From Streptomyces sp. SCL15-4 (lineage in GTDB: Bacteria; Actinomycetota; Actinomycetes; Streptomycetales; Streptomycetaceae): a stretch of DNA of 64,000 nucleotides. The position numbers and the translations under genes were made by a program. The stretch lies in the NCBI RefSeq assembly GCF_033366695.1, contig NZ_JAOBTQ010000001.1, positions 5,766,001 to 5,830,000 of the forward strand. The letters are read 5' to 3'. Below, piece after piece: positions 27,602 to 37,172 of the stretch. Below the pieces are notes generated by a model that did no database searches, was not told the origin of the DNA, and was given only the letters and a program-made list of their open reading frames with translations. How positions within the stretch are numbered: position 1 is the stretch's first letter; each line of letters opens with the position of its first letter.

Positions 27602-27814
27602 ATGATCAAGAAGCTCGCCTGTGCCTCCGCTCTGGCCGCCACGCTGCTGGCCGCCGCTCCCGCCGCCGAGGCCGCCGACGCGGCCCGGCTTCCCGCGCCC
27701 GACGCCGCCGTCCCCGGCAGCGCCCTCCTGCGGAGCCTGCTCGGTTCGCTGGAGGCGGGAAACCCGGTCACCTCCCTGACCACCCTGCTCCCGGAGGGCG
27801 TCCGGGGCCGCTGA
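27602..27814 (+). CDS. Small secreted protein
   Basis: 70 aa. The N-terminus MIKKLACASALAATLLAAAPA is a signal peptide with likely cleavage after AEAA. The mature peptide of about 45 residues is not recognised. A strong hairpin just after the stop supports a real transcript end. The ribosome site is weak (AGGGCGG). No partner gene is evident; it lies between Rrf2 and a convergent dioxygenase. Confidence 0.62.
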   Translation: MIKKLACASALAATLLAAAPAAEAADAARLPAPDAAVPGSALLRSLLGSLEAGNPVTSLTTLLPEGVRGR

Positions 27815-27830
27815 ACGGGTGCCGCCGGCC

Positions 27831-27866
27831 GGTGCGGGAGGAGGCGGGGCCGCCTCCTCCCGCACC
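27831..27866. terminator. Bidirectional terminator between small secreted protein and dioxygenase
   Basis: Inverted repeat GGTGCGGGAGGAGGCGG / CCGCCTCCTCCCGCACC, 17 complementary positions with an effective 4-nt loop, 16 bp after the plus-strand stop and 6 bp before the minus-strand stop. Confidence 0.85.
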
Positions 27867-27872
27867 CTGCCG

Positions 27873-28619
27873 TCAGCCCCGGACGCCGAGCGTGAGCGTG
27901 CCGGTGTAGCCGGACGACGCGGAGCCGCCGAGGGCGGTGAGGGTGAGCAGACCGGAGGCGGCGCCCCGGCCGTCGTAGACCGAGTCCCGCGCGAGGGTGG
28001 TGCGCGCGACGGTGTTGGCGGAGTACGGCGAGATCCTGGCCACGGCCGCCGTGACCGTCTCGTCGAAGAAGAGCTGGCCGGTGTGGACGGTCGAGCCGCC
28101 GGTGAAGTGGCCGTCCGCCGTGACGGTGACACCGGTGTGCACCTTGACGTGGACGTGCACGCAGCGGCCCCGGTACCAGCCCGGGTAGGCGGTCGTGATC
28201 CTGGCGAGCCCGCCGGAGTCCGTGAGGACACCGCCGCGCAGGAAGGTGCGGTCGTCGGGCTCGTGGTGCCCGTTGTCGCCGACGTAGCCCGAGTACTCGC
28301 CGAGCGCGTCGGCGTGCCACAGCTCCACGAGGGCACCGGCGAGCGGGGCGCAGGCGGCGTCGACGACGGTCAGGGCGAGCTTCAGCGGGATGCCGGGCTT
28401 GCCTTCGGTGATGTCGGAGCGGACGAGCGCGCCGTCGAGGTAGTAGGGGCCCTGGGTCATCTCGGTCGTGAGCGCGCACACCGCGGCCGCGGCGTCCGGC
28501 GTGCCGCCGGCGTCCTTCGGCGGAGCCGCGGCTCCCACGGTCAAGGCGGCGGCGGCACCGCCGGCGGCGGCCAGCACGGTACGGCGCCCGATCTTCCGGG
28601 CATCAGAGGTGTCTGTCAT
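27873..28619 (-). CDS. Tat-exported intradiol ring-cleavage dioxygenase-like protein
   Basis: 248 aa. The signal KIGRRTVLAAAGGAAAALTVG suggests Tat export. The fold matches intradiol dioxygenases: MTQGPYYLDGALVRSDITEG (first Tyr ligand), LTVVDAAC, GALVELWHADALGEYSGY, and the PGWYRGRCVHVHVKV segment supplying the second Tyr and two His iron ligands. Known members open catechol rings; exported Streptomyces members may act on lignin-derived aromatics. The ATG at 28619 gives the normal signal length. It has a poor ribosome site, and a TTG at 28670 is an alternative. It sits alone, divergent from the second arabinanase gene. Confidence 0.88.
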   Translation of the reverse strand: MTDTSDARKIGRRTVLAAAGGAAAALTVGAAAPPKDAGGTPDAAAAVCALTTEMTQGPYYLDGALVRSDITEGKPGIPLKLALTVVDAACAPLAGALVELWHADALGEYSGYVGDNGHHEPDDRTFLRGGVLTDSGGLARITTAYPGWYRGRCVHVHVKVHTGVTVTADGHFTGGSTVHTGQLFFDETVTAAVARISPYSANTVARTTLARDSVYDGRGAASGLLTLTALGGSASSGYTGTLTLGVRG

Positions 28620-28756
28620 GAGCACGGCACCGTAGGGGCGCTTCCTGTCGGCGAGCTGTCGGTTCGGCAAAGTGAGGAGCCGTCAAGCGGGCGGTCCGGC
28701 CGACCTGGCGGGGCGCCCGAGCGGCGGGGCCTCCCCGTGAGTTCGTGCGAGAACCG

Positions 28757-28824
28757 TTGACTCGTTAACCGTTCGCTTCTACGGTCCCGTTCGAACCGGC
28801 GATCGCTGTTCGGTATCACGAACA
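28757..28824 (+). promoter_or_regulatory. Promoter and IclR-type operator of the second arabinanase
   Basis: -35 TTGACT (28757-28762), 17-bp spacer, -10 TACGGT (28780-28785). CGTTCGAA (28789-28796) follows and then the near-perfect palindrome TGTTCGGTATCACGAACA (28807-28824). Same architecture and partly identical bases as the importer promoter at 18.3 kb. Confidence 0.75.
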
Positions 28825-28846
28825 CGCCTGGAAGAGGGAGCCCGCA

Positions 28847-29803
28847 ATGAAGCGCACCGCACTCCTCGCCGTCCCCGCCGCCCTGCTGCTCGCGCTCGTG
28901 CCGGGCACCGCCTCCGCGTACCCCAACCCCGGCACGGTCACCGGCAGTACCGTCGTGCACGACCCGACGATGATCCGCACCTCCGGCGGCCGTTACCTGC
29001 TCTACGCCACCGGTGGCGGCCTGGCCTACAAGACCTCCACCGACCGGATCTCCTTCACCGCCGGCGGCGACGCCTTCGCCACCAGGCCGGGCTGGTGGTC
29101 GTCGTACGCCACCGAGGCCTGGGCACCGGACATCTCGTACGCCGGCGGGAAGTACCTGATGTACTACGCCGTCTCCAAGTTCGGCGAGAACACCTCGGCG
29201 ATCGGACTGGCCGGCTCGACGACCGGGCTGCCCGGCTCCTGGACCGACTACGGCGTCGTCTACACCTCCACCTCCGGCAGCGACTACAACGCCATCGACC
29301 CCAACCTCTTCGTGGACGACGACGGCAAGTGGTGGCTGTCCTTCGGAAGCTGGTGGACCGGCATCAAGATGATCCGGATCGACCCCGCGACCGGCAAGCA
29401 GTACGCGGGCGACACCAGGCGCTACTCCCTCGCCGCCCGGCCCACCGGCAGCAAGGCGGTCGAGGCGCCGTACGTCGTCAAGCGCAACGGCTACTACTAC
29501 CTCTTCGCCTCGTACGACGTCTGCTGCCAGGGCACCGGCTCGACGTACAAGGTGAAGGTCGGCCGGGCGACCTCGGTGACCGGGCCGTACTACGACAAGA
29601 ACGGCGTGGCGATGACCAACAACGGCGGCACGCCGGTGCTGGAGTCCCACGGCAGCGTCATCGGGCCCGGCGGGCAGTCCGTCATGCACGACACCGACGG
29701 CGACCTGATCGTCTACCACTACTACGACGGCAACGCGGGCGGCACCCCGAAACTCGGCGTCAACCTGCTGAACTGGTCGTCGGGCTGGCCGGTGGCCTAC
29801 TGA
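28847..29803 (+). CDS. Secreted GH43 arabinan endo-1,5-alpha-L-arabinosidase (second copy)
   Basis: 318 aa, GH43. Signal peptide MKRTALLAVPAALLLALVPG ending TASA. Catalytic acids: base in VVHDPTM, modulator in NAIDPNLF and general acid in AVEAPYVV. Closely similar in layout to the arabinanase at 21.5 kb (both contain GYYYLFASYD followed by a CC pair) but with a different sequence around the acid, so the two may differ in cleavage position. The ATG at 28847 has GAAGAGGGAG 7 nt upstream. It is transcribed alone from a promoter with the shared IclR-type operator. Confidence 0.93.
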   Translation: MKRTALLAVPAALLLALVPGTASAYPNPGTVTGSTVVHDPTMIRTSGGRYLLYATGGGLAYKTSTDRISFTAGGDAFATRPGWWSSYATEAWAPDISYAGGKYLMYYAVSKFGENTSAIGLAGSTTGLPGSWTDYGVVYTSTSGSDYNAIDPNLFVDDDGKWWLSFGSWWTGIKMIRIDPATGKQYAGDTRRYSLAARPTGSKAVEAPYVVKRNGYYYLFASYDVCCQGTGSTYKVKVGRATSVTGPYYDKNGVAMTNNGGTPVLESHGSVIGPGGQSVMHDTDGDLIVYHYYDGNAGGTPKLGVNLLNWSSGWPVAY

Positions 29804-29814
29804 ACCCCACGGCC

Positions 29815-30067
29815 AGCCGCGCTGCGCCGCCTTCAGGCCCGCCTCGACGGGGACGACCGCGGTGCGCCGGTCGAAGACCAGCATGCGGGGCGGCAGCACC
29901 GGGCTGGTGCGCACCTGCCCGCCCTGCTCGCCGAGCCAGCGCGCGTAGGCGAACGTGGCCGGGTCGTCGCGGGCGTTGTCCTGGTAGACGGTCGGCAGCT
30001 GCACCCCTTCGTCCGCGCCGCGTCCGGCGCCGAGGCCGTCACCGGCGTACGGCACCTGACGCACCAC
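29815..30067 (-). pseudogene. Remnant of a LuxR-type regulator with phospholipase D-like sensor
   Basis: A minus-strand frame encodes about 84 residues including LPTVYQDNARDDPATFAYAR, GGQVRTSPVLPPRMLVFDRR and AVVPVE. This matches the conserved sensor segment of Streptomyces helix-turn-helix/LuxR regulators (YQDxxRNDP... VRTxPxLPPRMLxFDR). Both the upstream N-terminus and the downstream DNA-binding domain are missing, and no start codon with a ribosome site is present. It fills the whole gap between the arabinanase gene and cutA, so it is a decayed fragment. Confidence 0.65.
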
Positions 30068-30079
30068 CTCTTTCTGGGC

Positions 30080-30412
30080 CTACTCGGCAGGCCTGGTCTC
30101 CTCCTCCAGCCACGCCAGGTAGGCCGCGCTGCCGGTCACGATCGGAGTCGCGATGATCTCCGGGGTGTCGTAGGTGTGGGCTTCCTTGAGGTAGGTCTCC
30201 AGGTCGGCGTAGCGCGCCGTGGTGGTCTTGAACAGGATCTGCCACTCCCGCTCGGTCCGTGTCGCCCCCTGCCAGCGGTACACGCTGGTGACGAGGCCGC
30301 CGATCTGTGCGCACGCGGCGACCCGGGCCTCCACCGCGCCGGCGGCGAGGGCCTTCGCCTCCTCCTCGGTGTCCGTGGTCGTCAGTACGGTCAGGTGCCG
30401 GTGCTCTGCCAT
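30080..30412 (-). CDS. cutA: Divalent-cation tolerance protein CutA
   Basis: 110 aa, usual CutA length. Family motifs LTVLTTTDTEEEAKALA, RVAACAQI, YRWQGATRTEREWQILFKTT and HTYDTPEIIATPI are all present. CutA is a small ferredoxin-like trimer linked to copper tolerance in E. coli; its actual role in Streptomyces is unknown. The gene seems transcribed alone. The regulator remnant lies immediately downstream. Confidence 0.95.
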   Translation of the reverse strand: MAEHRHLTVLTTTDTEEEAKALAAGAVEARVAACAQIGGLVTSVYRWQGATRTEREWQILFKTTTARYADLETYLKEAHTYDTPEIIATPIVTGSAAYLAWLEEETRPAE

Positions 30413-30491
30413 GGTCGGTGTCCTTCCGCGGGCGGGTCTGTCCCGGAAGGACGGTACCGAGGCCCCCGGCCCCGCTGCCGGCGCCCGGACC

Positions 30492-31952
30492 TCAGCCCGC
30501 CGCCGGGGCCTGGGCGAGGGCCGGGCCGGGAGCCGTCGTCCCGCGCACCTGCGCCGCGGTGAGCCCGCCCCGTGCCGGGACCCCGGGAGGAGTGGCCGCG
30601 GCGGGCGCCGGAGGCGCGGCCGGCGGCGGAGGCACGGCGGCGGGGAGCGGCACGCCGGTGCCGACGGCCGGGGCGGGGACGGCCGGGGCGGGGACGGGCG
30701 GTGCGGGGACGGGCGGTGCGGGGACGGGCGGTGCGGGGACGGGCGGTGCGAGGCGCGGGGCCGGTCCGTGGGGTGCCGGTCCGGGGGCGGTCAGCCGCAG
30801 GCCGGACCCGCTCGTCTCGCCGATCAGGCGGTCCACCGTCGCCGTGCCCGAGGTGTAGCCGGTCCCGGAGGCGGCACCGGAGTCGTAGAGCACCCGCTCC
30901 AGGCCGGACACCAGGCGGCGCACGTCGGCCTGCGGACGCACCGCGAGGCGCAGGAAGCGGCTGGAGGAGCCGATCTTGTCGCCGCACTCGCGGACCAGGA
31001 TCCGGTGCTCGGTGAGCATGCGGTCGCGGACCACCGTGCCCTCGGCGCCGACGGGCAGGCGGACGAAGAGGAAGTTGGCCTGGGAGGGATAGACGGTGAG
31101 GCCGGGGAGCGCGGACAGCCGGGCGGTCATGTCCCGGCGGTCGCGGCGCAACTGCTCCAGGCCGCGCGCGTACTGCGGCCCGTGGTCCCGGAGCATGAAC
31201 ACCACCTGCTCGGCCAGGAAGTCGAGGTTCCGCCTCGGCAGCGCGGAGCGGACCCGGCCGGCCAGCGCGGGGCCGGCGACGAGGTAGCCGAAGCGGACGC
31301 CGCGCAGGCCGAGGCTCTCGTCGAGGCCGCGCAGGACGATCACGTTCGGGCGGAGCAGGGCCTCCTGGACGACGCTCGCCTCGGCCCCGGCGTCGGCGAA
31401 CTCCAGGAACGACTCGTCGACGACCACCACGTCCAGGTCCGCCATGGCGTCCAGGAACCGCACCAGCCGCTCGCGCCGCAGCCGGCCGCCGTCGGGGCTG
31501 TTCGGGTTGCAGACCACGGCCGCCCGGGCGCCCCGGGCCCGGATGAAGCCGGCGTACCGGTCGAGGTCCAGGGCGAAGCCGTCCGCCTCCTGGAGCGGGA
31601 ACATGTCGACCCGCTTGCCGGTCCGCACCGGCTGGTCGGTCCAGCGGCCGGACGTGGGCACCGGGACCGCCAGGGACTGCCGGACCAGCAGATGGTCGAT
31701 CCAGGTGATCAGTTCCGTGGAGCCGTTGCCCGTCGCCACGCACTGCGGCGGGAGACCGAGCAGGGAGCACAGCTCGCCGGTGATCGTGCCGGCGTCGCTC
31801 GGGCAGGACGTGACGATCTCACGCAACCGGTCCGCCAGTTCGTCGAACATGGCGGGCGTCGGGAAGTACGGGTTGCGCGGGACGCGGAAGTCCACCGGGC
31901 CGGTCCCGCCGCCGCCCTGACCGCGGAACAACGAGGTGACGTTGCCGACCAA
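30492..31952 (-). CDS. Aminotransferase class I/II-fold protein lacking the PLP lysine, with Pro/Ala-rich repeat tail
   Basis: 486 aa. Residues about 20-365 have the fold-type I layout of HisC/CobC-like aminotransferases: GNGSTELI, NPNSPDGG (149-156), VVDESFLEF (177-185) and FLRLAVRP near 350. At the position of the Schiff-base lysine (normally SKxxGLxGxR) the sequence is DESLGLRGVR at 211-220, with Glu212 in place of Lys. It may therefore be a non-catalytic PLP-fold protein. The C-terminal ~120 residues are disordered and rich in Pro/Ala, with PAPPV tandem repeats. The TTG at 31952 has GGAGGT 6 nt upstream, and that site is locked in a long hairpin. It follows the exported aldose epimerase on the same strand. 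Confidence 0.82.
   Translation of the reverse strand: MVGNVTSLFRGQGGGGTGPVDFRVPRNPYFPTPAMFDELADRLREIVTSCPSDAGTITGELCSLLGLPPQCVATGNGSTELITWIDHLLVRQSLAVPVPTSGRWTDQPVRTGKRVDMFPLQEADGFALDLDRYAGFIRARGARAAVVCNPNSPDGGRLRRERLVRFLDAMADLDVVVVDESFLEFADAGAEASVVQEALLRPNVIVLRGLDESLGLRGVRFGYLVAGPALAGRVRSALPRRNLDFLAEQVVFMLRDHGPQYARGLEQLRRDRRDMTARLSALPGLTVYPSQANFLFVRLPVGAEGTVVRDRMLTEHRILVRECGDKIGSSSRFLRLAVRPQADVRRLVSGLERVLYDSGAASGTGYTSGTATVDRLIGETSGSGLRLTAPGPAPHGPAPRLAPPVPAPPVPAPPVPAPPVPAPAVPAPAVGTGVPLPAAVPPPPAAPPAPAAATPPGVPARGGLTAAQVRGTTAPGPALAQAPAAG
30676..30750. repeat. 15-bp tandem repeat in the aminotransferase-like gene
   Basis: Four exact copies of GGGACGGGCGGTGCG at 30691-30750, preceded by one variant copy (GGGACGGCCGGGGCG, 30676-30690). 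In the minus-strand frame each unit encodes a five-residue APPVP-type repeat. Copy number is likely to vary between strains. Confidence 0.9.
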
Positions 31953-31960
31953 AAGGAGAC

Positions 31961-32006
31961 CTCCGTATCCGGGCGCGGCCCGTGCGGGCCGCTCTTGGAT
32001 ACGGAG
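31961..32006 (-). promoter_or_regulatory. Long hairpin enclosing the ribosome site of the aminotransferase-like gene
   Basis: Outer perfect 10-bp arms (CTCCGTATCC at 31961-31970, GGATACGGAG at 31997-32006) and inner 7-bp arms GCGGCCC/GGGCCGC around a GTGC loop, separated by a 4x4 internal loop. In the minus-strand transcript the 3' outer arm contains the GGAG of the ribosome site and pairs it with CUCC. It could block translation, or attenuate readthrough from the upstream epimerase operon. No poly-U tract directly follows. Confidence 0.7.
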
Positions 32007-32048
32007 GTGTCTCCGGGTGCGTTCAGCTCACCCGGCCGCGAGCGGACG

Positions 32049-33197
32049 TCAGACCCCGAAGCGGTGGATCGTGCTCGTCCGGTACGTCTCGCCGGGTCGC
32101 AGCACCGTCGACGGGAACGCCGGGTGGTTCGGCGAGTCCGGGAAGTGCTGGGTCTCCAGGCACAGGGCGTCGCCCTGCCGGTAGGTGCGGCCGCCGGTGC
32201 CGGTGAGCGTGCCGTCGAGGAAGTTGCCGGAGTAGAACTGCAGGCCCGGCTGGTCGGTGGCGATCTTCAGGGTGCGGCCGGACCGCGGGTCGCGCAGGGT
32301 CGCGATGTGCTCGGGCCGGGCCGTGATCCCCTTGTCCAGCACCCAGTTGTGGTCGTATCCCTTGGCCAGCACCAGCTGCTCGTGGCCCGCCCGCAGGTCC
32401 CGGCCGATGGGCTTGGCGTGCCGGAAGTCGAACGGGCTGCCCGCGACCCGGGCCAGCTCGCCGGTGGGGATCAGACCGGAGTCGGTCGGGGTGTAGCGGG
32501 CGGCGGCGATGGACAGTTCGTGGTCCTCGATGCTGCCGGTGCCCTCGCCGGCCAGGTTCCAGTACACGTGACTGGTGAGGTTGACGACGGTGGCCCGGTC
32601 GGTGGTGGCCTCGTAGTCGATGCGCCAGTCGCCGTGCCGGGTGAGCGTGTACGTCACCTGGGTGCGCAGCGTGCCCGGGTAGCCCATCTCGCCGTCGGCG
32701 CTGGTGCGGCGCAGCCGCAGGCCGACGTCGGTGCCGTGGGTGAACGGCTCCACGTCCCACACGCGCTTGTCGAAGCCCTGTGCGCCGCCGTGCAGGCTGT
32801 TGTCGCCGTCGTTCACGGAGAGCTGGTACGGCTTCCCGTCCAGGGTGAACCGGCCCTTGCCGATGCGGTTGCCGTAGCGGCCGATCAGCGCGCCGAAGTA
32901 CGGGCTGCCGGCGACGTAGTCGGCGATGTTGTCGAAGCCGGCCACGACGTTGGCGTACCGGCCGTGGCGGTCGGGTGTCTCCAGGGTCTGGACGACACCG
33001 CCGTAGGACAGCACCTTCATCCGGGTGCCGCCGTTCTCCAGCGACCAGCGGTGGACCTCGGTGCCGTCGGCGAGCGTGCCGAAGGGTTCCGCCACCGGCT
33101 TCCTTCCCGAGGCGGCCTGTGCCGTACCGCCGAGCGCGGTGGCGGCGAGTCCCGCCGCCGCGGCCGAGGCGATGACCGTGCGTCTGTTCAGTTCCAT
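32049..33197 (-). CDS. Tat-exported aldose 1-epimerase
   Basis: 382 aa. MELNRRTVIASAAAAGLAAT is a twin-arginine signal ending TAQAA. The galactose-mutarotase domain has its catalytic residues in NSLHGGAQGFDKR (His), NLTSHVYWNL (His) and LCLETQHFPDSPN (Glu). It interconverts alpha and beta anomers of galactose or arabinose, here outside the cell. It lies 25 bp downstream of the MmsB-type permease gene and is probably the last sugar gene of that operon. It would supply the anomer preferred by the importer. A cytosolic paralogue is encoded at 46 kb. Confidence 0.93.
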   Translation of the reverse strand: MELNRRTVIASAAAAGLAATALGGTAQAASGRKPVAEPFGTLADGTEVHRWSLENGGTRMKVLSYGGVVQTLETPDRHGRYANVVAGFDNIADYVAGSPYFGALIGRYGNRIGKGRFTLDGKPYQLSVNDGDNSLHGGAQGFDKRVWDVEPFTHGTDVGLRLRRTSADGEMGYPGTLRTQVTYTLTRHGDWRIDYEATTDRATVVNLTSHVYWNLAGEGTGSIEDHELSIAAARYTPTDSGLIPTGELARVAGSPFDFRHAKPIGRDLRAGHEQLVLAKGYDHNWVLDKGITARPEHIATLRDPRSGRTLKIATDQPGLQFYSGNFLDGTLTGTGGRTYRQGDALCLETQHFPDSPNHPAFPSTVLRPGETYRTSTIHRFGV

Positions 33198-33222
33198 GGA
33201 TGCGGCTCCGTTTCCTGGATGC

Positions 33223-34460
33223 TTACGAACCGGACTTGCGCTTGTTCCACACGTCGAACCCGACGGCCACCAGCAGGGCCAGGCCCTTGATGACCTGCTG
33301 CCACTCGGTGCCGACGCCGAGGAGGTTCATGCCGTTGTTCAGCACGCCGAGGACCAGGCCGCCGATGATGGCGCCGAGGACGGTGCCGACACCGCCGCTC
33401 ATGGACGCGCCGCCGATGAACGAGGAGGCGATCGCCTCCAGTTCGAAGTTGACGCCCGCCTTCGGCGAGGCCGCGTCCAGCCGGGCGGCGACCACCAGGC
33501 CCGCCAGGGCCGCGAGCACGCCCATGTTCAGGAAGACGTAGAAGGTGACCTTCTTGTCCTTCACACCGGACAGCTTGGCCGCCGGCAGGTTGCCGCCGAC
33601 CGCGTAGATGTGCCGGCCGAAGACCGCGTTGCGCATGACGTAGCCGTAGCCGACGACCAGCGCGCCGAGGACGATCAGCACGATCGGTGCGCCCTTGTAG
33701 CTGGCGAGCAGGAGGGTGAGGACGAGGATGGCCGCTACCATGGCCGTCAGCTTGAGCAGGAACAGCCGGACCGGTACGACGTCCAGGGAGAACTCCTGCT
33801 GGCGGCGGCGGTCGCGGAACTCCTGCCACAGCACGGCCGCGATCAGCACCAGCCCGAGGAGCAGGGTGAGGTTGTGGTAGTTGGTGTTCGGGCCGGTCTC
33901 GGGCAGGAAGCCGTTGCCGAGTTTCTGCAGGCCGTGCGGGAACGGGCCGAGGGTCTGGCCCTTGAGCATGATCTCGGTCAGGCCGCGGAAGATCAGCATT
34001 CCGGCGAGGGTGACGATGAAGGACGGTATGCCGAAGTAGGCGATGAGATAGCCCTGGATCGCGCCCGCGGCGGCGCCCATCAGCAGGCACAGCACCAGTG
34101 CCACGGGCCAGGGCAGCCCGTGCTGCACGGTCAGCACGGCCGCGAAGGCGCCGGTGAACGCCGTGAGCGAGCCGACCGACAGGTCGATGTGCCCGGCGAT
34201 GATGACCAGCATCATGCCGATCGCGAGGATCAGGATGTAGCTGTTCTGGAGTACCAGGTTGGACACGTTGCGCGGCAGCAGCAGGTTGCCGTCGGTCCAG
34301 ATCGCGAAGACGACCACGATCAGGCCGAGCGCGATCAGCATGCCGTACTGGCGCATGTTGCGGCGCAGGCCGGTCAGTACCAGGCCGAGCAGGCCCCCGT
34401 CCGCCCCCGCTCCGCCGCCCGGCGGCGCGGGGGCCGGGCTCTTGGCGGTCACATCCGTGC

Positions 34461-34464
<4 letters not shown>
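33223..34464 (-). CDS. Monosaccharide ABC transporter permease (MmsB/XylH type)
   Basis: 413 aa with about ten membrane segments starting [16 protein letters not shown]. The CUT2 permease signature appears at [19 protein letters not shown], and the EAA-like cytoplasmic loop near [16 protein letters not shown]. It forms the channel for the ChvE-like binding protein. ATGA overlap (34461-34464) couples it to the ATPase gene. The ~25-residue Pro/Gly-rich N-terminus is cytoplasmic. Sequence character and neighbours match multiple-monosaccharide (arabinose, galactose, xylose, glucose) importers of the ChvE-GguAB type. Confidence 0.95.
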
Positions 34465-36023
<1,559 letters not shown>

Positions 36024-36057
36024 GGTCGTGCCTTCCAATCCGTAGGAAAAGGGCGGG

Positions 36058-37167
36058 TTACTTCAGGTCGGCCTCGGTGTAGTAACCGCCGTCGACCAGC
36101 ACCTTCCGGTAATTGCTCTTGTCGACGCTCACCGGCTGGAGCAGATAGGAGGGCACCACCTTGTTGCCGTTGTCGTACGTCTTGGTGTCGTTGACCTGCG
36201 GCTTCTTGCCCTTCAGGGAGTCGTCCACCATCGTGGCGGCGACCTCGGCGAGCTTGCGCAGGTCCTTGTAGACGGTCTGCGTCTGCTGCCCGGCGATGAT
36301 CGACTTCACCGAGGCCAGCTCGGCGTCCTGGCCGGTGAGGACCGGCAGCGGCTTGTCGCCCGAGCCGTAGCCGTCGGACTTCAGCGCGGACAGGATGCCG
36401 ATGGAGATGCCGTCGTACGGCGAGAGGACCGCGTCGACCCGGCCGCTCTTGTAGGACGAGGTGAGGATGTCCTCCATGCGCTTCTGCGCGGTGGTGCCGT
36501 CCCAGCGCAGGGTGGTGACCTGGTTCAGGTTGGTCTGCCCGGACTTGACGACCAGCTGCTTCTTGTCGATGTACGGCTGGAGCACCTTCATGGCCCCGCC
36601 GAAGAAGTACTTGGTGTTGTTGTCGTCGTTGGAGCCGGCGAACAGCTCCAGGTTGAACGGGCCCTTCTTGCCGCTGTCCAGGCCGAGTCCGTGCACGATG
36701 TACGAGCCCTGGAGCGCGCCGACCTTCTCGTTGTCGAACGAGGCGTAGTAGTCGACGTTCTCGGTGCCGAGGATCAGCCGGTCGTAGGAGATGACCGGGA
36801 TGTGGGCGTCCGCCGCCTCCTGGAGGACGTTGTTCAGCGACTTGTTGTCGATCGCCGCGATGATCAGGCCCTTCACGCCCTGCGTGATGAGGTTCTCGAT
36901 CTGCGAGACCTGGGTGTCCGGGTCGTCCTCGCCGTAGACCAGCTTGGTCTTGTAGCCCTTGGCCTGGAGGTCCTTGACGACGTTGTTGCCGTCGGAGATC
37001 CAGCGCTCGGAGGACTTGGTCGGCATGGCGATGCCGATGGTGGCGTCCTTGACGTCGCCCGACTTCTCCTTGCTGCCGCCTTCGCTGTTCTGCCCGCAGG
37101 CGGTCAGGGCGAGCGCGAGCGAGGCGGCTCCGGCTATGGAGGCGAGTGCGGCTCTGCGGTTGCGCAT
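36058..37167 (-). CDS. ChvE-type multiple sugar-binding lipoprotein
   Basis: 369 aa. Signal [20 protein letters not shown] with lipobox LTAC predicts a membrane-anchored lipoprotein. The mature part resembles ChvE/Xyl[64 protein letters not shown] and VVKSGQTN. ChvE proteins bind arabinose, galactose, glucose and xylose. The gene is five bases downstream of the TIM-barrel-like gene and 34 bp upstream of the ATPase, in one operon under the 38.2 kb promoter region. Confidence 0.95.
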   Translation of the reverse strand: MRNRRAALASIAGAASLALALTACGQNSEGGSKEKSGDVKDATIGIAMPTKSSERWISDGNNVVKDLQAKGYKTKLVYGEDDPDTQVSQIENLITQGVKGLIIAAIDNKSLNNVLQEAADAHIPVISYDRLILGTENVDYYASFDNEKVGALQGSYIVHGLGLDSGKKGPFNLELFAGSNDDNNTKYFFGGAMKVLQPYIDKKQLVVKSGQTNLNQVTTLRWDGTTAQKRMEDILTSSYKSGRVDAVLSPYDGISIGILSALKSDGYGSGDKPLPVLTGQDAELASVKSIIAGQQTQTVYKDLRKLAEVAATMVDDSLKGKKPQVNDTKTYDNGNKVVPSYLLQPVSVDKSNYRKVLVDGGYYTEADLK

Positions 37168-37172
37168 GGGGA

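Noticed and set aside
30676..30750. Possible CRISPR-like array at the 15-bp repeats
   Set aside because: Units are contiguous without spacers and encode an in-frame protein repeat.
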